Shown here one piece after another: positions 59,144 to 64,000 of a DNA stretch of 64,000 bases (positions within the stretch are counted from its first letter, which is position 1; every line of letters begins with the position of its first letter). The stretch is taken from contig CM054060.1 of NCBI GenBank assembly GCA_028641055.1, positions 241,084,833 to 241,148,832 of the forward strand, read 5' to 3'. The notes below the pieces were generated by a model that was given only the letters and a program-made list of their open reading frames with translations, was not told where the DNA came from and did no database searches. A program made the translations under genes and the position numbers. The stretch is from Alopecurus myosuroides (Eukaryota > Streptophyta > Magnoliopsida > Poales > Poaceae).

Positions 59144-59262
59144 AGGGGGGGGGGTGAACAATATGAGTCCGAAAAAGCTTCGTTCGTAACTCCCAGAATT
59201 TCTTTGCAGTGGCTCCATTCCATGCCTCATTTCATAGGGAAGCCCAAAGTGGCTCCATTTCA
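59083..59262 (-). other. Plastid-derived nuclear insertion (NUPT)
   Basis: The segment contains a trnN-GUU followed by CGTAACTCCCAGAATTTCTT, CCATGCCTCATTTCATAGGG and CAAAGTGGCTCCATTTCATT, which I recognise as the plastid inverted-repeat sequence next to trnN-GUU in grasses. A run of nine or more G residues separates the tRNA from the flank. Edges are set by loss of recognisable plastid sequence and are approximate. Confidence 0.72.
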
Positions 59263-59411
59263 TTCAGCGTTGTTGGCATTAGTTTCTTTTTTAATTTTCT
59301 TGCTTTTTCTTGGGCTTGATTGTGCTGTTTTGGCTAGCAACGGTCTCACGACTGTATGATGTGGTCTAGAGACTTGATCTTGGAGTGGTCGCATCTTGCG
59401 TGGAGGCCTAT

Positions 59412-60119
59412 CACTAGTAGAAAATGGGCCTCTAGTCCCGGGACATAAGGGCCATCCGGGACTACTCATCCAGGACTAGAGGCCCCCATTTTGTCCCGCC
59501 GGCCCACGAGCCGCAACTAGAGGGCAGCCCATGGGGAGCTCCCCGGGCGCTCTCGGGGCAGGACTTTTAGTCCCGGGTGGTAATACAACCACGAGACTCG
59601 ATTTTTATTTTTTATTTTTTTATTTCCGTTTTTTCTTTTCATTTAGTCTCTATTATTTCTATCTCTAATTATTCTCCCTTAATCTTAATTATTTTTAACT
59701 CTAATCGCTCTTCTTTCACTCTGAACTGACACTTCCTAGGAGGTCACCCATCCTCAAACTACTCCACTCTCAGCACACTTAACTTTTGGGTTTCTTTACT
59801 CACAACTTCCAAAAAACAAATCCTGTTTTACTGACAATAGTATGGTGTCAATCATGTTAATCTTTGAGCTATGATGTCGTATATCTTTATTTTGTGAATC
59901 CAAAAATTATTTAGTTAAACATAAATAAATAAGTATTAATAGTCTTGAATTCAAATAATCATTAATTAATTTAAATAATAATTAATTTTGTTGCTTTATT
60001 TATATTAATGAATATCCGTAAAATCGAAAATTGGCAAATGATATTGTCTAAGTAGATTAGAAAAATTAGAGAAGTTCAAATATATATGATCGACACCTTA
60101 CGTATTATATTTTTCATCA
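59412..60119 (+). mobile_element. CACTA transposon left end (truncated)
   Basis: Begins CACTAGTAGAAAATGGGCC and repeats TAGTCCCGGG/CCCGGGACTA motifs in both orientations within 180 bp, the classic subterminal design of a common Triticeae CACTA class. No matching right terminus (CTACTAGTG) is found before 64,000, so either the element is truncated or its end lies outside. A Mutator-type element (60,129-61,389) interrupts its AT-rich interior, which appears to continue to about 61,500. Confidence 0.8.
59731..59797 (-). other. 5S-rRNA-like segment with Pol III internal promoter
   Basis: On the minus strand it reads AAGTTAAGTGTGCTGAG, then GGAGTAGTTTGAGG, then GGATGGGTGACCTCCTAGG. These match in order the A-box, intermediate element and C-box of plant 5S rRNA, with the C-box best conserved. 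The remainder of 5S is absent or unrecognisable, so it is not a 5S gene. It lies inside the CACTA fragment. Confidence 0.75.
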
Positions 60120-60128
60120 TTAATTATA

Positions 60129-61389
60129 GAGTTAATTGGATAGATGCCACTACAATTTCCAGCTATTTGAGAAACGCCACTATAATTTTGCTCTTTCGAA
60201 AAACGCCACTACAATTCTGTATACATTTGCCAGATGCCATTTTCGTCACTTAGACACCAGTATTGGCCAATATACTTTGTATTTATGCCGTATATACGTA
60301 TAAAGGTGTGGCCTACCAATATTGTGATGAAAGAATTAAAGAAATCATGGGATAGACGTGGACCGGGCAAGTGACTTTCCCCCTTGCCTCGCTCTCCCGT
60401 CGCCTGTCCGTAACCCTAGAATCCGGCGGCAGCGGCGGTGAGTATGGGCATGGCGGCAGCGGACGGCGATCCTAGGGGCGGAGAGCATCTGGTTCCCGCA
60501 CTCCTTCCCTGCTGCGGCGAATAGACATAAGCTTACCCAAATACACCCTCCCCTTGGCATCGGAAGAGGACGAGCATGGCGGCGCTGGTGCCAGTGGAAG
60601 GCGGCGAGCATGGGGCAGGCGAGCACCTGTTTCCGAAATTCCTTCCCCTCATCTGCGACCGGACGGTAGCCCCCTCCAATCCCTCCTCCCCTTGGCGGCT
60701 AAAGGCAGCGAGTATGGCGGCGGTGGATGGCAGCTTCTGCCGGTCTATTGCTTCCTTTGCTTGCTCAAGCGACTAAGTGTTCCGCATCTCAGATTGCTAG
60801 TTCAAGCCAGCCAAACAATGTAGATTAGAGCGCGAAACGAATGGTATAGATGATGAAATTTTATTTTGGAGCCCTACGTTCACGTACGTATGTAAAATAT
60901 ATATGTATGCACGTGACCCTTCTTTAAACCTGAAGCTCCCTCTGTTCTATTTTAGATGAATCTCACGTAGATGTATCTAGACATATTTTAGTGCTAGATA
61001 CATCTATTTGAGAGTCATCTAATATGGAACGGAGGGAGTATGTATTGAGATATAGAGAGGCTGTAGCATACGATTTGTTCAACCTGGAGCTATGTAATTG
61101 AGATTTTGTACATGTAGGTTTAAGATTTCTTATTATTTTCTCAAACAGTACTATGTCACAAATTTATCCCATTCTTTCTATATTTTTTGTCACTATTTTG
61201 GTGGGTCCCACCTTCATACGTATATACGATATGAATACATGAGTATACTGGCCGGTATTGATGTCTAAGTGGCCATAATGGCATATGTGGAATGTACACA
61301 GAATTGTAGTGGCGTTTTCCAAAAGAGTAAAATTGCAGTGGCGTTTCTCAAATAGCCGGAAATTGTAGTGGCATCTATCCAATTAACCC
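60129..61389. mobile_element. Mutator-type element MULE-2 (possible Pack-MULE)
   Basis: Long terminal inverted repeats (about 120 bp) start GAGTTAATTGGATAGATGCC at the left and GGGTTAATTGGATAGATGCC at the right, flanked by TTAATTATA on both sides (60,120-60,128, 61,390-61,398), a 9-bp duplication. No transposase is present. The GC-rich interior (60,360-60,800) has gene-like DNA including a splice-donor-like GGCG|GTGAGT and degenerate repeats around GCGAGCATGGCGGC, compatible with captured host sequence. A Stowaway-like MITE lies at 60,936-61,038. Confidence 0.88.
60936..61038. mobile_element. Stowaway-like MITE
   Basis: 103 bp from CTCCCTCTGTTCTATTTTAG to CTAATATGGAACGGAGGGAG, inverted ends. 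The right flank is TA but the left is AG, so one duplication base pair is mutated. The interior holds a GATGTATCTAGACATATTTT/AGATACATC hairpin. Confidence 0.85.
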
Positions 61390-61504
61390 TTAATTATATA
61401 TATAGATCGATATATATGTACAAAAATTACTCCAAGGGATCGAATATATAGATCGATATAAGTAAACAAGGACATTAATTTAAAATAGATATAATTAAAC
61501 AAGG

Positions 61505-61545
61505 ACACGCACGCACGCACGCACGCACACGCGCGCGCGCACACA
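61505..61545 (+). repeat. CACG/CG microsatellite
   Basis: Five GCAC units followed by alternating CG (ACGCGCGCGCGC) and CACA. Simple tandem repeat, prone to slippage. Confidence 0.95.
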
Positions 61546-61589
61546 GACTGCTCGTTCTCCGGGGCAAAGTGACGCTGCCCATAGCTGAA

Positions 61590-61795
61590 GACACTGATAA
61601 TGCGGCTGCCATATCAGCCATGAAAGTCCTCTCATACTTAAGCTGGAACAGGTCCTGGATATCAATATGGCACTGAGATGGTATCTCAATACGCCAGGTG
61701 TTCCTCATCTTCAACCTATCATTACTTATATCAAAGCTAGCAAAACGTATGTCGCAGTTGACAAGTAAATCCATCAGTTCTGGACAATTTTTGTC
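61590..61795 (-). pseudogene. Fragment resembling a 3'-5' exonuclease domain
   Basis: The minus-strand frame 61,822-61,475 contains DIRFASFDISNDRLK, HIDIQDLFQLKYER and TFMADMAAAL, spaced as in plant RNase D/Werner-type exonuclease-like proteins (the FA-x-D-x-x-ND and MADLAA patterns). The N-terminal exonuclease motif and the rest of the domain are missing, and the frame runs into a microsatellite. It may be a host-gene fragment carried in by transposition or a decayed exon. Assignment is from memory of family patterns only. Confidence 0.4.
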
Positions 61796-61876
61796 ACTAC
61801 TGCAACAAAAAAAATGTAACAAATGTTAAAGAAATAATGTTATGCAACAACCAATGGATCAAATGTTATGCAATAC

Positions 61877-61942
61877 GTATATTATTTCAATGCAACGAGT
61901 ATATTGTTTCAATGCAACAAGTATACTGTTTTAATGCAACAA
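61877..61942 (+). repeat. Three tandem 22-bp units
   Basis: Units GTATATTRTTTCAATGCAAC plus two bases at 61,877, 61,899 and 61,921, with partial units on both sides (ATGTTATGCAAC at 61,838). They directly abut the 3' end of the LINE. Confidence 0.85.
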
Positions 61943-61971
61943 ATTTATTATTTCCAATGAACGTACATACA

Positions 61972-64000
61972 TTTTTTTTTGGAAATGGGAACATAGCCCC
62001 AGCCTCTGCATCACGAGGATGCACACAGCTGATGCTTTTATATTAAAAAGATGAAAAAGTATGGTTCAATAGTTTTACAACTCACGCATCATCCAGAATA
62101 GAAGCTAAGATCAACCACAAGAATTGTATCAAAATGAAGAAAACACTCATTGAATCCTTCTAGTGTGCAGCCAACCACCCTGGCTGTAGATAGTCTGAAC
62201 GACCGCCATCAAGCGAGTGCATCCAGAATCCATAAGATCCCGCTGCTCCAACGGCAGAAGGAAGGACCACATGTGAATACAGTATGTGGCCTGATGTGTA
62301 ACCTGCAAAAAATGAGCACCTCTAGATTTGTTAAAAACCATGTCATTCCTACAATTCCAAAGTAGCCAATTGACAAACATGTGATCAATACTAACCGGTT
62401 GGGCTATACTAAACGTAAAATGAAGCAACCTCCAAATATGCTTAGCAAAAATACAATGTATGAACAAGTGATCCACAGATTCATCACTATCACAAAACAT
62501 ACATTTTTTTGACCCAGCCCATTTCCTCTTAATAAGATTATCCTTGGTTAGAATCACTTTACGTTGTAGGAACCACATGAACACTTTAATTTTAAGTGGA
62601 ACCTTCAACTTCCACAAGTATTTATGTAAAAAGGGAGTGCTACCATGCATATAATCCAAATACATGGACTTGACCGAGAAGTTACCCGAGACAGAAAGAC
62701 CCCAAACAAAGTTATCATTATCATTGTTTAAATGAATTCCCATAAGACTACGTACTAAACGCAGCCAAGCATTCCACCTATCTCCAACCAAGTTTCGACG
62801 GAATTGAATATTTAGAGGAGTATGTGATAACACATCTGAAACCAACACATTCTTACTCCTCACAATATTATATAACCCAGGGTATTGGTTGGCCAAAGGA
62901 ACATTTCCTAACCACGTATCTTCCCAAAAGCGAGTGGATAGACCATTACCTATCTTAAATAACCCTCTTTGGAAGAAATCTTGTTTAACGGACATCAGGC
63001 CCTTCCAAAAAGGAGAGTCCATGGGTTTTACCTCTACTTGAGACAACGATTTATCAAATAACTATTTGTTCTTAAGTAGTTCTTGCCAAACCCCATTTTC
63101 ATGTAGTAGTTTAAATAACCATTTTGACAATAGACATTTATTCTTTATTTCAAGTACCTCAATACCTAAACCTCCTTGGTCCTTAGGTCTACAAACAATA
63201 TTCCATTTAGAAAGGCGATATTTTCTTTTGTGTGAATCACTTTGCCAAAAGAACCTACTAAGAAAGAAATCTAATCGTTTCCTGACCCCAACAGGTATTG
63301 GAAAGAAAGATAACAGGAACATAGGTAAGCTAGTTAAGACAGAGTTGATAAGAACAAGTCTATCTCCATACGAGAGAATCTTACCAGCCCAAGACCCTAA
63401 CTTACTCTCAAAACGATCTTCCACTGGTTTCCATTCCTTATTCAAAAGTTTACGATAATGGATTGGGATACCTAGGTATTTAAACGGAAGAGAACCAATC
63501 TCACATCCAAATAAAGACCTATATTCATCCTCCCTATCAGCTGCTTTCCCAAAACAATAAAGTTCACTCTTATGGAAATTAATTTTCAACCCCGACAATT
63601 GTTCAAATAGAGCTAGAATTAATTTCATATTAACTGCCTTATCTAGATCATCTTCTAGAAACAATATTGTATCATCGGCATATTGCAAAATGGACAGCCC
63701 CCCATCCACCAAATGGGGTATCAAAGATCCTATTTGCCCATCCTCTCTTGCCCGTGCTATAAGAACAGCCAACATATCAGCTACAATATTGAATAAGACA
63801 GGTGAGAGGGGATCTCCTTGACGTAATCCCTTTAGTATTTGAAAATAATGACCAATGTCATCATTCACTCTGACACCCACACTCCCTCCCTGGATGAATT
63901 GATTAACCCATTCACACCATTTTGGATCAAATCCCTTCATCCGCAAAGCCTGTTGCAGAAAATCCCATTTCACTTTATCGTATGCCTTTTCAAAATCAAT
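61972..64000 (-). mobile_element. LINE (non-LTR retrotransposon), 3' part
   Basis: On the minus strand the element ends in a poly(A), seen here as nine T residues at 61,972-61,980. The adjoining 3' UTR contains CCTCTGCATCACGAGGATGC, a motif common near plant LINE ends. ORF2 occupies 62,147 to the window edge. The 5' part and ORF1 lie beyond 64,000. Confidence 0.88.
62147..64000 (-). pseudogene. LINE ORF2: reverse transcriptase and zf-RVT domain
   Basis: The frame is open at the window end (IDFEKAYDKVKWDFLQQ) and carries RT motifs LRQGDPLSPVLFNIVADML, catalytic YADD (63,668-63,690), KINFHKSEL, FKYLGIPIHYRKL and INSVLTSLPMFLLSFFPIP. One TAG at 63,062-63,064 interrupts it; the same frame then continues with FWKGLMSVKQDFF, ISTRFWEDTWLG-like sequence, and a zinc-type zf-RVT domain (KAGSKKCMFCDSDESVDHL-like, HCIFAKHIW) to a stop at 62,147. 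An abrupt join NWLLWNCRND suggests a small deletion near the end. The enzyme would perform target-primed reverse transcription. Confidence 0.9.

Noticed and set aside
59731..59797. 5S rRNA gene
   Set aside because: Only the internal promoter half is recognisable and it sits inside a CACTA element.
59412..61389. Complete CACTA element ending near 61,389
   Set aside because: The inverted repeats at 60,129 and 61,389 have their own 9-bp duplication and belong to a Mutator-type element; no CACTA right end is visible.

Overview
The window is plant nuclear DNA from a large grass genome, most likely the wheat/barley tribe (Triticeae). An Au-type SINE, several Stowaway MITEs, CACTA and Mutator DNA transposons, Ty1/copia and Ty3/gypsy LTR retrotransposons and a plant LINE occupy most of it. 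I find no intact ordinary host gene. Calls rest on termini, target-site duplications (TSDs), protein motifs and splice sites read by eye; no database search was possible, so family names are given only to the level the sequence supports.

Left part (1-23,206). After an unassigned GC-rich stretch come an Au SINE (1848-2090) and a PIF/Harbinger element with TTA TSD that carries only the Myb/SANT-like accessory gene (2693-5220). A copia element (6169-15,932, TSD TCCCC) follows, itself carrying a 3.1-kb insert with Stowaway termini (7912-11,022). Next is a hAT-like element (16,599-17,341) inserted exactly at the edge of a second, reversed and decayed copia element (17,343-21,748, TSD CCCAC). A short CACTA element (21,793-23,004, TSD CTT) with dense subterminal repeats closes this part.

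Central nest (23,216-56,156). The outer shell is a Mutator-like element with long terminal inverted repeats and 9-bp TSD CAGTCCTTC. It carries two convergent genes: a MULE transposase on the plus strand and a GRF-type zinc-finger/coiled-coil gene on the minus strand. A chromovirus with 4.4-kb LTRs (30,282-53,481, TSD CCTAG) landed just upstream of the GRF gene. A Tat-lineage gypsy element (36,409-47,023, TSD GTTTC) landed in its pol gene between reverse transcriptase and RNase H. The Tat element has a pol gene with five stops and a frameshift, but also an antisense six-coding-exon gene (45,372-42,186) whose exons sum to an open frame of 902 codons. A truncated gypsy LTR sits near the right end of the MULE.

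Right part (56,157-64,000). An AT-rich stretch and a GC-rich leader-like stretch are followed by a plastid-derived insertion with a D-arm-deleted trnN-GUU, a CACTA left end containing a 5S-rRNA-like Pol III promoter block, a second Mutator-type element (60,129-61,389, TSD TTAATTATA), a fragment resembling a 3'-5' exonuclease domain, and the 3' part of a LINE on the minus strand running off the window.

The precise TSDs give an insertion order: MULE, then chromovirus, then Tat element; copia-2, then hAT, then a Stowaway inside the hAT; copia-1, then its Stowaway-ended insert. The features of most biological interest are the antisense spliced gene of the Tat element, the two copia elements that have pol but no visible gag, and the palindromic TAACGCC/GGCGTTA modules shared by the MULE termini and its intergenic region.
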